Assembly (NCBI RefSeq): GCF_943193195.1
Contig: NZ_CALPDG010000038.1
Span: 1 to 35,814 of the forward strand
DNA from: Mediterraneibacter agrestimuris
GTDB taxonomy: Bacteria > Bacillota > Clostridia > Lachnospirales > Lachnospiraceae
DNA: 35,814 bases
Reading direction: 5' to 3'
Shown: positions 16,282-23,972 of the stretch, piece by piece
How the letters are laid out: each line of letters begins with the position of its first letter
Position numbering within the stretch: position 1 is the stretch's first letter
The notes under the pieces: model-generated
The model's input: the letters and a program-made list of their open reading frames with translations, nothing else
Told to the model about the DNA's origin: nothing
The model's database searches: none
Made by a program: the position numbers and the translations under genes

Positions 16282-17568
16282 ATGACACCGTATAAAGATT
16301 TAAGTGTAGAAGAGTTGGAAACGCTGAAACAAGAGCTGGAAAAACAGTATAACGACATTAAGACAAAAGGACTGAAGCTGGATATGTCCCGCGGCAAACC
16401 ATCTATAGAGCAGCTGAACCTGTCTATGGGAATGCTGGATGTTTTGAACGGAGATTCTGAGCTGGTATGTACGGAGGGTGTGGACTGCCGGAACTATGGT
16501 GTGCTGGATGGTATTACCGAGGCGAAGCAGCTTCTGGCAGATATGATGGAAGTTCCAAAAGATAATATCGTCATTTTCGGTAATTCCAGCCTGAACGTTA
16601 TGTATGATACAGTTGCGCGTGCAATGATCTGCGGTATCATGGGAAACACTCCGTGGGCGAAGCTGGATAAAGTGAAATTTCTCTGTCCGGTACCGGGATA
16701 TGACAGACATTTCGCAATTACAGAGCATTTTGGAATAGAAATGATCAATGTGCCAATGACTCCGACTGGTCCGAATATGGATATAGTAGAAAAACTGGTA
16801 GCAGAAGATGAGGCAATCAAGGGAATCTGGTGTGTACCGAAATACTCCAATCCACAGGGAATCACATATTCTGATGAAACAGTACATCGCTTTGCCTGCC
16901 TGAAACCGGCTGCAAAAGATTTTCGTATTTTCTGGGATAATGCATATGGAATCCATCATTTGTATGACAATAAACAGGATTATCTGATCGAGATATTGAT
17001 GGAATGTAAGAAGGAAGGCAATCCAGATATGGTATACAAATTTGCGTCCACATCTAAGATCAGTTTTCCGGGATCAGGAATTGCAGCAATTGCTGCATCT
17101 GATAATAACTTAAAGGATATCCGCAGAATGATGCAGGTACAGACGATCGGACATGACAAGGTAAATCAGCTTCGTCATGCAAGATATTTTAAGGATATTC
17201 ACGGAATGGTACAGCATATGAGAAAACATGCGGACATTCTGCGTCCAAAATTTGACGCTGTAACAGATACACTGGAAAGGGAATTGGGCGGTCTTGGAAT
17301 TGGTTCCTGGCTGAAACCGTACGGCGGATACTTTATTTCCTTTGATTCGCTGGAGGGCTGTGCAAAGGCAATTGTAGCAAGGGCAAAAGAAGCTGGGCTG
17401 GTTATGACGGAGGCGGGAGCAACTTATCCTTATGGGAAGGATCCAAAAGACAGCAATATCCGTATAGCGCCGTCTTTCCCGACACCGGAAGAACTGAAAA
17501 CGGCAACAGAAATTTTTGTACTTAGTGTGAAGCTGGTTAGCATTGATAAGCTTCTGGGTAATTTATAA
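16282..17568 (+). CDS. PLP-dependent aminotransferase, aspartate aminotransferase subgroup Id type
   Basis: The protein has 428 residues. Class I/II fold marks include LDMSRGKPS (33-41), NYGVLDG (71-77), CVPKYSNPQG (184-193), the cofactor Asp in FWDNAYGIHHL (217-227), and the Schiff-base Lys259 in STSKISFPG (256-264). The carboxylate-binding Arg lies in NIRIAPSFPTPEEL near the end. The GKP start and the spacing fit the group often labelled aspartate aminotransferase Id or MocR-like stand-alone aminotransferase. It probably interconverts aspartate and oxaloacetate, though substrate cannot be fixed from sequence. GGAGGA precedes the ATG. It is monocistronic, with its own promoter and terminator. 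Confidence 0.9.
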   Translation: MTPYKDLSVEELETLKQELEKQYNDIKTKGLKLDMSRGKPSIEQLNLSMGMLDVLNGDSELVCTEGVDCRNYGVLDGITEAKQLLADMMEVPKDNIVIFGNSSLNVMYDTVARAMICGIMGNTPWAKLDKVKFLCPVPGYDRHFAITEHFGIEMINVPMTPTGPNMDIVEKLVAEDEAIKGIWCVPKYSNPQGITYSDETVHRFACLKPAAKDFRIFWDNAYGIHHLYDNKQDYLIEILMECKKEGNPDMVYKFASTSKISFPGSGIAAIAASDNNLKDIRRMMQVQTIGHDKVNQLRHARYFKDIHGMVQHMRKHADILRPKFDAVTDTLERELGGLGIGSWLKPYGGYFISFDSLEGCAKAIVARAKEAGLVMTEAGATYPYGKDPKDSNIRIAPSFPTPEELKTATEIFVLSVKLVSIDKLLGNL

Positions 17569-17584
17569 AAGGTAAAAAATACAA

Positions 17585-17632
17585 ATAGGAGAGACAATGA
17601 TTCATTTTAATCGCTGTCTCTCCTATTTTTTT
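17585..17632 (+). terminator. Terminator after the aminotransferase
   Basis: A perfect 12-bp stem ATAGGAGAGACA (17585-17596) / TGTCTCTCCTAT (17615-17626), followed by TTTTTTT. Confidence 0.92.
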
Positions 17633-17644
17633 AAAGCCGGTGAT

Positions 17645-17676
17645 GTAACAGTTCAGCCTTTCCGCTACATTGTTAC
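17645..17676. repeat. 32-bp palindromic repeat, copy B
   Basis: This is the reverse orientation of the palindrome at 8134-8165, with arms GTAACAGTTCAGCC and CGCTACATTGTTAC. The eight bases on each side, CCGGTGAT (17637-17644) and CTGGTGAT (17677-17684), differ at one position, as expected for an aged target-site duplication. Confidence 0.8.
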
Positions 17677-17768
17677 CTGGTGATATCAAAAAATTATGAG
17701 GGGTAGTAATTCGGAATCCTTTATGGTATCATGAAAATAATTAATATGTTGCGGTAGGAGTAAAGAGG

Positions 17769-18812
17769 ATGACAAGATTAAGATATGCGAAACAAAAAAT
17801 GCTTTTCGTTTTTGTTGCAGCGGTTATATTATGCGGGGGAGTCTGCCATGCGGCAGAATTTAAGGACCTTCGTGCTGTAAAGCAGGAGGCATGGAAACAT
17901 TGCGAATGGAATGCGTGGGGAATTCCGGCTGAACAACAAGAAGTGCATGGAGAAGTTGACGGTGCAGTGCGTGAAGGAGGAGAGATATATCTGTCAGTGA
18001 CCCAATGGGAAGATAAAGGGATTTCTAAAGGCGGAGAACTTCCTATTTTTGGCTCGAAAACAAGCGATATAGTCATAGGAACATTGAAAGAAGAAACGAT
18101 TGTTAGTGTTCTGGAGCAGGACAAGGATAAGGCATTGATTCAATCTGGTTATGTGTCAGGATATGTGGAGTCCAGCAGACTGCTGCGCGGGGAACAGGCG
18201 AGAGAGCAGGCAGATAAGGTATGTCCGGAACAAGTTATTACTGATGGGACGAAGACAGAGGGGTATAGATCGGTAGAGGAAAAAGAAGTCTTATGCTATT
18301 TACAGCAGAGACATAGTTATGATATAATAGAAAAGATGTCCGGATGGTATCGGATTTCTACAGAATATTTCGGTAATCCTTATGTGAAAAGTTCTGGTGT
18401 GAAGCTTGTCCGTAAGACCAGACTTGCCAGTCTGAACCATGTACAGGATACAGCAGAGATATATCGAGAGATAGAGGTCAGTGAAGCGGAACGAGAGTGT
18501 CTGGCAGCGATTGTATGGTGTGAGGCGGGGAATGACCCTTTTGATGGACAAGTGGCAGTTGCATCTACTGTGTTTAACAGGATAGACAGCAGTTTGTTTC
18601 CTGATACAGTAGAAAGTGTTATTCGTCAAAGGGGACAGTTTATTCCAGTTCAAACAGGATGGTATGATGAAGTAATGAGAGATCCAGCAGTAATTCCGGT
18701 GAGTTGCTTTGAAGCGGTTGATTATGTTCTTCAGGGAAACCGCACTGTTGATACACTTTATTTTAATCAGGCAGGAGTAGGAAAAGAGATTGGAAGTCAT
18801 TGGTTTTATTGA
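17769..18812 (+). CDS. Secreted SleB/CwlJ-type cell-wall hydrolase
   Basis: The protein has 347 residues. A signal peptide (about 1-29) ends at CHAAE. Residues 90-215 look like two small SH3-type wall-binding units (IGTLKEETIVSVLEQDKDKA; CYLQQRHSYDIIEKMSGWYRI). The C-terminal domain (about 238-347) is Hydrolase_2: AAIVWCEAGNDPFDGQVAVA with catalytic Glu252, then NRIDSSLFPDT, and the HWFY end. SleB enzymes are lytic transglycosylases acting on spore cortex; domain-only versions also act on vegetative wall. It is the first gene of a five-gene run. AGGAG lies eight bases before the ATG, and a possible extended -10 (TGGTATCAT) lies at 17724-17732. Confidence 0.88.
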   Translation: MTRLRYAKQKMLFVFVAAVILCGGVCHAAEFKDLRAVKQEAWKHCEWNAWGIPAEQQEVHGEVDGAVREGGEIYLSVTQWEDKGISKGGELPIFGSKTSDIVIGTLKEETIVSVLEQDKDKALIQSGYVSGYVESSRLLRGEQAREQADKVCPEQVITDGTKTEGYRSVEEKEVLCYLQQRHSYDIIEKMSGWYRISTEYFGNPYVKSSGVKLVRKTRLASLNHVQDTAEIYREIEVSEAERECLAAIVWCEAGNDPFDGQVAVASTVFNRIDSSLFPDTVESVIRQRGQFIPVQTGWYDEVMRDPAVIPVSCFEAVDYVLQGNRTVDTLYFNQAGVGKEIGSHWFY

Positions 18813-18849
18813 TTCGGAAAATGAAAGAAATATATAAAGGAAGAAACGT

Positions 18850-20004
18850 ATGATAAATTGGTTATCAGTACTTGCGGTTACGGTAGTCACGGGCATATGC
18901 TGCCTGATAGTGACAAAGATAACCGGGAAGGAAAGAAAGGTTCATTTTGCAGGAACTTTTGCACTTATTTCCGCTGGAGGATTTGCATATGCGCTCTCTG
19001 AAATGATACAGAGAGGATTAAGCGGCGGATATCTTGCGGGATCGATATTGATTTCTCTTACTATTCCGGTTCTGATATTTTTTGTATTGTATCGGAGTGT
19101 GCATGAAGCAGGTGAAAAGAGAAAAAAGAGAGTATCAAAGGGAAAACTGGAGCAGGAAACAAACTGGAAAGAGCAATTAGAAAAACAACTACAGGAGGCT
19201 GCAGCAGAAAGTAATTCTCTGAAAGAGCAGATTAAAAAGCAGAGGAGCCGTATACGTGGGAATGCACAGGCGGCAGCGGAACGTGAGGAGAAATTACGTG
19301 CAAATATTGCGCGTATTCAGAAAGAAAGCCAAGAAGAAACAGAACGTGTCAAACGAGAATATATAGAAGAGCAGGCACGTTGGCTCAAGGAGCGGGAAGA
19401 AGAGCAGAAGGCAAACAAAGAGCGTTTGCGCCGGGAGGAGGAGCGCCTGCGCAAAGAACGTGAAGCAGCGGCAGAAGAAGAGCGTCAGCGTAAAGAGCGT
19501 TTGCGCCGTGAAGAAGAACGTCTACGCAAAGAGCGTGAAGCAGCAGAGGAAGAAGAGCGTCAGCGCAAAGAACGTTTGCGCCGTGAAGAAGAACGCCTGC
19601 GTGAAGAACGTGAAGCAGAAGAAGAACGTCAGCGTAAAGAGCGTGAAGCGGCAGAGGAAGCGGAGCGTTTGCGTAAAGAACGTGAAGCAGCAGAGGAAGA
19701 AGAGCGTTTGCGTAAAGAGCGTGAAGCAGCAGAGGAAGCGGAACGTCAGCGCAGAGAAAAGGAAATGAAGCTGGAAGAGATTCGTATTCGTACAGAGCAG
19801 CAGTTTGCATTTGATAATATTGTTAAAAAAGCGGAAACTTTTAGAAAGAAAGGAATGTATCCGCTTGCCGTAACATTGTATCAGCAGGGAATTGAAAAAG
19901 CTGAGACAGAAGAAGAAAAGAGAAAAATGCGTAAACTATTGGCGGATTGCTACATAGATGCAGGAGAACCCGGAAAAGCGAGGAAGGTTCTTGCGGAGGG
20001 GTAG
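18850..20004 (+). CDS. Membrane-anchored coiled-coil protein with charged repeats and TPR-like end
   Basis: The protein has 384 residues. Three hydrophobic segments (about 3-22, 32-51, 60-82) are followed by a very long Glu/Arg/Lys-rich coiled coil (95-335) built from near-identical units such as EERLRKEREAAEEEERQRKE. The last 65 residues (about 320-384) look like a single tetratricopeptide-type hairpin pair (AETFRKKGMYPLAVTLYQQG). Charged repeats of this kind make any name by similarity unreliable. It may be a scaffold that spaces an envelope complex from the membrane; that is inference. AAGGAAG precedes the ATG, 37 bases after the hydrolase stop. Confidence 0.8.
   Translation: MINWLSVLAVTVVTGICCLIVTKITGKERKVHFAGTFALISAGGFAYALSEMIQRGLSGGYLAGSILISLTIPVLIFFVLYRSVHEAGEKRKKRVSKGKLEQETNWKEQLEKQLQEAAAESNSLKEQIKKQRSRIRGNAQAAAEREEKLRANIARIQKESQEETERVKREYIEEQARWLKEREEEQKANKERLRREEERLRKEREAAAEEERQRKERLRREEERLRKEREAAEEEERQRKERLRREEERLREEREAEEERQRKEREAAEEAERLRKEREAAEEEERLRKEREAAEEAERQRREKEMKLEEIRIRTEQQFAFDNIVKKAETFRKKGMYPLAVTLYQQGIEKAETEEEKRKMRKLLADCYIDAGEPGKARKVLAEG
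19418..19765 (+). repeat. Tandem coding repeats in the coiled-coil gene
   Basis: About 350 bases consist of imperfect copies of units such as AAAGAGCGTTTGCGCCGT and GAACGTGAAGCAGCAGAGGA, each coding for Glu/Arg-rich heptad-like segments. The copies are nearly identical in DNA as well as protein, so unit number probably changes by slippage or recombination. The repeat also opens a long false frame on the other strand. Confidence 0.85.
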
Positions 20005-20007
20005 AGT

Positions 20008-20898
20008 GTGGAAAGGAAACGTTTGACGAAAACAGTTATGCTTATCTTCTGTTTGAGTATACTTATTACGGGAGTCGGTGTAGGAACCGGGATGCTTGCG
20101 AAAGCATCTCAGAGCCAAACGAAAACCGTTAAAGAAGAAAGAACAACGCCGGATGAAGAAAAGCAAGATCAAAATATAACAGATAAAGAACCAGAGAAGA
20201 TATTGAGCAGATATGAGACGACGGCAAAAAGCGAGGAAACCCGTGATCAAAATCTGAAGGTATCGTGCGAGAAGCTGAATGGTACAGAATTACAGCCGGG
20301 AGAAGTTTTGTCTTTTAATGCAATGGCAGGACCTTTTACTGAAGAAGAGGGATATTTGGAAGGACCAGCCATTATAAGTGAAGGACAGATGGGAAGAGAA
20401 CTGGGCGGCGGTGTGTGTCAGGTATCTACAACACTTTATAATGCGGCGCTTCTGGGAAATCTGGGAATTGCAGAAAGGCACAGGCATTCCTTTCCTATGG
20501 ACTACGTGGATGTGGGACTAGATGCAATGATTAATGAACCAGATAGTGACTTGAAAATTCAGAATACGACAGATGTGCCGCTTTATATAGAAGCATTTGC
20601 ACAAGACGGCACAGTTATGATACAATTTAAAGGAGCAGAGTTAGATGCCCGCACGGAGGTTCATGTGGAGAGCAGCGTCTTGAATACAATCTTGCCGGAA
20701 GGTGAAGAAATACGTCTTTCAGCAGACTTGGAGGATGGGGCACGTCAGGTGCTTCAGGAAGAGCGGAATGGATATGAAACGCGGGTATACCGTAAAGTAT
20801 ATAATGATGGCAGGCTTATAAGCGAAGAAGTTTTGTCAGAAGATACGTATCCGCCGATCAGGCGAATTGTTCTGGAAGGCTGTCAACAAAGTAAATAA
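20008..20898 (+). CDS. VanW family protein with G5-like C-terminus
   Basis: The protein has 296 residues. One N-terminal membrane helix (about 8-28) and a polar linker (35-75) precede the VanW domain (about 80-208), with the block GGGVCQVSTTLYNAALLGN (133-151) then ERHRHSFPMDYV. The C-terminal part (about 215-296) looks like a G5-type beta domain found in wall-associated proteins. VanW was named from vancomycin-resistance clusters but its biochemical role is unknown; no van genes are nearby. The start is GTG at 20008 with GGAGGGG at 19994-20000, three bases after the previous stop, so translation is coupled. Confidence 0.9.
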   Translation: MERKRLTKTVMLIFCLSILITGVGVGTGMLAKASQSQTKTVKEERTTPDEEKQDQNITDKEPEKILSRYETTAKSEETRDQNLKVSCEKLNGTELQPGEVLSFNAMAGPFTEEEGYLEGPAIISEGQMGRELGGGVCQVSTTLYNAALLGNLGIAERHRHSFPMDYVDVGLDAMINEPDSDLKIQNTTDVPLYIEAFAQDGTVMIQFKGAELDARTEVHVESSVLNTILPEGEEIRLSADLEDGARQVLQEERNGYETRVYRKVYNDGRLISEEVLSEDTYPPIRRIVLEGCQQSK

Positions 20899-20916
20899 GA
20901 GTACGGAGGAAGAAAG

Positions 20917-21555
20917 ATGAGAAAGTTATCAGAGATTTTGCAGTTGCCGGTTATGGAAATTTTAAACGGAACAGTAGCCGGAAAAGTGAAGGATATCGTA
21001 ATGAATCCTGACACGAAAGAAGTAATCATGGTTATGGATGAGGGGGTGTTCTCTGATTTTCACATTCTGCGGCGAGAAGATACGATGGGAATCGGCGGAG
21101 ACTTTATCATGATCAAAACCGGACAGGCGATTCAAAGTTCCAGGGAGAATCCAGAGTTAGCAAAGATGCTGACAGAATATTACTCCATTCTCGGGCTTCT
21201 TGTTGTTACATCGGGGGGAAATATTGTAAGCCATATTAAAGACTTTTCCATCAATGAGGCAAATTGGCAGATTGTAGAAATTATGCTGGAAAATGAAAAG
21301 GTATATACAAGAGACCAGCTTTTGTCTGTAAGCTCAAAATATGTGTTTGTGCAGGAGAACGAAGAGCGTATTCAGGAAGAAATAGAAGAAACTGATGATG
21401 AGGTAAGTTATCTGACAGGCATGACGGTGATGGAAGACGTTGCAAGTGCAGACGGCTCCTTTGCAGTAGCAAAAGGAACAGTACTTACAGAAGAGATTAT
21501 AGAGCAGGCAAAAACGGCAGACATGCTTGCAAGTCTTGTTATGAATGTGGAATAG
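20917..21555 (+). CDS. PRC-barrel domain protein
   Basis: The protein has 212 residues. The N-terminal 75 residues fit a PRC barrel (LSEILQLPVMEILNGTVAGKVKDIVMNPD). A second, weaker barrel-like half may lie at about 85-150 (GNIVSHIKDFSI). PRC barrels act as small docking modules; Firmicute examples include the sporulation-linked YlmC/YmxH type. There is no signal peptide, so it is probably cytoplasmic and may bind the membrane partners in this operon. GGAGGAAGAAAG precedes the ATG, 18 bases after the VanW gene. The last 11 bases overlap the next gene. Confidence 0.8.
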   Translation: MRKLSEILQLPVMEILNGTVAGKVKDIVMNPDTKEVIMVMDEGVFSDFHILRREDTMGIGGDFIMIKTGQAIQSSRENPELAKMLTEYYSILGLLVVTSGGNIVSHIKDFSINEANWQIVEIMLENEKVYTRDQLLSVSSKYVFVQENEERIQEEIEETDDEVSYLTGMTVMEDVASADGSFAVAKGTVLTEEIIEQAKTADMLASLVMNVE

Positions 21556-22231
21556 GGGAAGATTGACAGTAATGCTTCTGTGTGTTTTTTTGTTAAATTC
21601 TATTTCGGTACAGGCTGAGGGTGAAAGGGAAGAAAAAAAGAGCAGGGCAGAAGGATTCCTAAAGAAAGTGATTGAGGCATATCAGGAGCAGGAAGAGACA
21701 GAACTGGCAATGTATTATTCCCTGAATAGTATTGAAGGAAGTACAGTTGCATTCGAGAGTGCATTATTCCGGTCTTTTCGGGCAGAAGCTGTCCGGGTTG
21801 CCGGGATGGAATGTCTGCATAAGGAAAACGGATATTTGTATATGGGAGTGAGTCTGCTTTTCACGCTAAAAAATGGGGAAGAAATGCCATATTATGAATA
21901 TTTTCTTCTCTATGAAAACGAAGCCAAAGAATATACAATGGTTCCGGAAGAAGCATACCCTCTCAAGATCAGGAAGATAATAGCAAATAATCAGGAACAG
22001 TGGGAAGCGACAGAACTCTATCTTCAATATTGGGAAGCGGCAAATGCATATGCGGCGTCATTTCCCGAGTATGCGGATACAGTGTATGAACGTTTGATAC
22101 TGTTACTGAATAACATTCCAGAAGAGATGGAGAGGAATCTTCGCATGGCAGGAGTGATTTTTATTATGGGAATCATACAATTATCGCTGCTTTGTCTTTG
22201 GACATTATATCGGAATAAATACTATGATTGA
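21545..22231 (+). CDS. Signal-peptide protein with C-terminal membrane anchor, unknown family
   Basis: The protein has 228 residues. An N-terminal signal (about 1-24, ending SVQAEGE) and a C-terminal membrane helix (about 201-220) frame an outside domain rich in aromatic and acidic residues. I do not recognise the family. The ATG at 21545 overlaps the previous stop and has a weak ribosome site; an in-frame ATG at 21572 is an alternative with GGGGAAG upstream. It closes the operon that starts with the hydrolase gene. Confidence 0.7.
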   Translation: MWNRGRLTVMLLCVFLLNSISVQAEGEREEKKSRAEGFLKKVIEAYQEQEETELAMYYSLNSIEGSTVAFESALFRSFRAEAVRVAGMECLHKENGYLYMGVSLLFTLKNGEEMPYYEYFLLYENEAKEYTMVPEEAYPLKIRKIIANNQEQWEATELYLQYWEAANAYAASFPEYADTVYERLILLLNNIPEEMERNLRMAGVIFIMGIIQLSLLCLWTLYRNKYYD

Positions 22232-22303
22232 GCGGCAGAAACACATCTGGGCTTAAGGTTTCTTTTATTTACATATTTTATGAGGGTATTATAATACAGA
22301 CAA

Positions 22304-22332
22304 GGGCAGAACCAGAAAATCTGGCTCTGCCC
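22304..22332. terminator. Hairpin between the envelope operon and the coat genes
   Basis: GGGCAGAACCAG (22304-22315) pairs with CTGGCTCTGCCC (22321-22332) with one mismatch. It lies between convergent genes. T-runs on both sides are poor, so strength as a terminator is uncertain. Confidence 0.5.
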
Positions 22333-22377
22333 AATTGCATTTATGCAAAAGATATTTTTTGTATAAAGATGCAGAAA

Positions 22378-22635
22378 TTAAAATGTTTTTGGCTGTGTGA
22401 GTATATTCTTCACATGCTCGACTTCTTCTCTTGTAGCCTTTGCTGCCGGAACATAGTAGCTCTTTTCTCTGGCTACCTGATACAGTTTTTCCTGAGACAT
22501 TTCGCACTCATTTCTGAGCTGCTTCAAGCACTGTTTCAGTTCTTTGTTTTCTGTCTGCGGAATCATATCGCCGAACATTTTCAATTCGCCGTTTACTCCG
22601 ACGAGGGTGTCGGAAACCATCGTTTTTTCATTCAT
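22378..22635 (-). CDS. Small CotF-like spore coat protein
   Basis: The protein has 85 residues, all helical: MNEKTMVSDTLVGVNGELKM, then a central NKELKQCLKQLRNECEMSQEKL helix and YYVPAAKA. This matches the half-ferritin-like Coat_F pattern of clostridial spore coat proteins (helix-turn-helix, then YY-P-A). The ATG at 22635 is chosen because GAGGTG lies six bases before it; a GTG nine bases further upstream is too close to the ribosome site. It is probably expressed late in sporulation; no sigma-K site was identified with confidence. Confidence 0.65.
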   Translation of the reverse strand: MNEKTMVSDTLVGVNGELKMFGDMIPQTENKELKQCLKQLRNECEMSQEKLYQVAREKSYYVPAAKATREEVEHVKNILTQPKTF

Positions 22636-22713
22636 ATGCGTCACCTCTTAAGAAATAATAATTTTTGGAAGTTGCCTAACAAATTGTTTTGCACTTCTGC
22701 AATTTGACTTATA

Positions 22714-22896
22714 TTACAAGAATTTCATAAGTTCTTGTTTGTTCTTCATTGCAGAATCTGCTGCGTCCTGAAACAGCTTCTTTACTTCCGGGTCCTCAGC
22801 CTGGGAAGCGTAGTCTGTCATTTTACAGTGTGTCGTGTCATAGCCGCCGATCAGGTGGCGCAGGTTTTGCAAATCCAGTATAGAAATATCGGACAT
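22714..22896 (-). CDS. Very small CotF-like spore coat protein
   Basis: The protein has 60 residues: two helices, LDLQNLRHLIGGYDTTHCKM and a second with EDPEVKKLFQDAADSAM. The pattern resembles the N-terminal helices of Coat_F proteins, where a Y-x-x-A-x-x-PE-L motif sits between helices. GGAGGTC lies seven bases before the ATG. The next gene on this strand encodes the larger coat-like protein 78 bases downstream, so the pair is probably co-transcribed and may form a complex. Confidence 0.6.
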   Translation of the reverse strand: MSDISILDLQNLRHLIGGYDTTHCKMTDYASQAEDPEVKKLFQDAADSAMKNKQELMKFL

Positions 22897-22968
22897 ATCA
22901 GAGACCTCCTTTGGTAATAATAAATATTAGAAATCAAATTGTTACGGAAATAGTATGTCCGAAAATTG

Positions 22969-23670
22969 TTAAATATATGATTTTAATATGAAATTTCCAA
23001 AAAGTTCACGCATTTCAGGAGAAGACCGGTACATACTTTCAGGGTGCCACTGTACTCCCATTGCAAAAGGGTGATCTGGCATTTCAATGGCTTCTACAGT
23101 ATTGTCAGAAGCTGTTGCACTGACAATGAGGTTCTTTCCAATGGTATCCAGAGTTTGATGATGGTAGCTGTTTACAAACAGGCAGCTGCCGATATATTGG
23201 CTCAGCATAGAGCCAGAAGCAACGAAAATTTTGTGGCTTACTTCCTGACGGGAAAAGGACTGCTGCATATGATCCAGGTGACTGCCGGGTTGTAGGGATA
23301 TATCCTGGAAAATAGTTCCGCCGCAGGCAACATTGAATACTTGCATGCCGCGGCAGATAGAGAGAAGTGGTTTGCAGGTTTTTAAGATTTGCTTCATGAG
23401 CCGTATTTGAAATAAATCCAGTGTGATATTAGTCTTCCCATTTCCGTTTTTTGGTTCCTGTCCAAAAAGAAGAGGAGTAATATCTCCTCCGCCGCAAAAG
23501 AGAAAACCATCACAAAGAGTAACATATTCTTCCAATATTTTGTCAGAGCGGATTAGAGGGAGGATGAGCGGAATACCGCCTGAATAACGGACAGATTGGA
23601 TGTAAGCATTAGTGACAAATTGTTTGTTTTCAATAAATCCACAGATGATAATTCCGATTTTGGGTTTCAT
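22969..23670 (-). CDS. Class I glutamine amidotransferase-like hydrolase (peptidase C26, PuuD type)
   Basis: The protein has 233 residues. The nucleophile is Cys106 in LLSICRGMQVFN (102-113), and the other catalytic residues are His209 and Glu211 in VQWHPES (207-213). The oxyanion region is FCGGGDITP (58-66). The sequence fits the gamma-glutamyl-gamma-aminobutyrate hydrolase group, which cleaves gamma-glutamyl amides, though the substrate may differ here. No polyamine genes are nearby. It is a single gene, about 72 bases upstream of the coat genes on the other side of a short gap. Confidence 0.88.
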   Translation of the reverse strand: MKPKIGIIICGFIENKQFVTNAYIQSVRYSGGIPLILPLIRSDKILEEYVTLCDGFLFCGGGDITPLLFGQEPKNGNGKTNITLDLFQIRLMKQILKTCKPLLSICRGMQVFNVACGGTIFQDISLQPGSHLDHMQQSFSRQEVSHKIFVASGSMLSQYIGSCLFVNSYHHQTLDTIGKNLIVSATASDNTVEAIEMPDHPFAMGVQWHPESMYRSSPEMRELFGNFILKSYI

Positions 23671-23864
23671 AGTGAGTCCTTTCTATTGCAATTCTATTCT
23701 TTATAATGGTGCATATATTTATAGGATGTCGGAATATAGGAAACGGTTCCGGCTTCTTAAATAACAGAAAAGATAAAATAGGATATGTAAAAATATGGAA
23801 ATTTATACATTAAGAAAGAAAAAAATATGATAAAAGCGCCATGAAATCGGATTTAGTAAAGTGT

Positions 23865-23932
23865 GTTAATAAAAAATCTTTCATGTTAATAAAATATCTT
23901 TTATTGTGTTTATGATGAGTTATTTGTATAAT
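23865..23932 (+). promoter_or_regulatory. Promoter with two 20-bp direct repeats before the guanylate kinase-like gene
   Basis: TATAAT (23927-23932) lies 17 bases after TTGTGT (23904-23909). Just upstream, GTTAATAAAAAATCTTTCAT (23865-23884) is followed directly by GTTAATAAAATATCTTTTAT (23885-23904), an 18-of-20 match. A 20-base period is about two helix turns, as expected for tandem binding of an activator. The rest of 23671-23972 is AT-rich, and I see nothing else in it. Confidence 0.5.
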
Positions 23933-23972
23933 CAAATTAGCGAATGTGACCTATAAGAAGGGAGAGATTATA

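Noticed and set aside
19385-19810. Minus-strand Leu/Ala-rich frame across the coiled-coil repeats
   Set aside because: It is the mirror image of Glu/Arg repeats and has no start signals.
20008-20898. Vancomycin resistance locus
   Set aside because: Only a VanW-domain protein is present. There is no vanH, vanA or vanX-type gene, and VanW domains are common outside resistance clusters.
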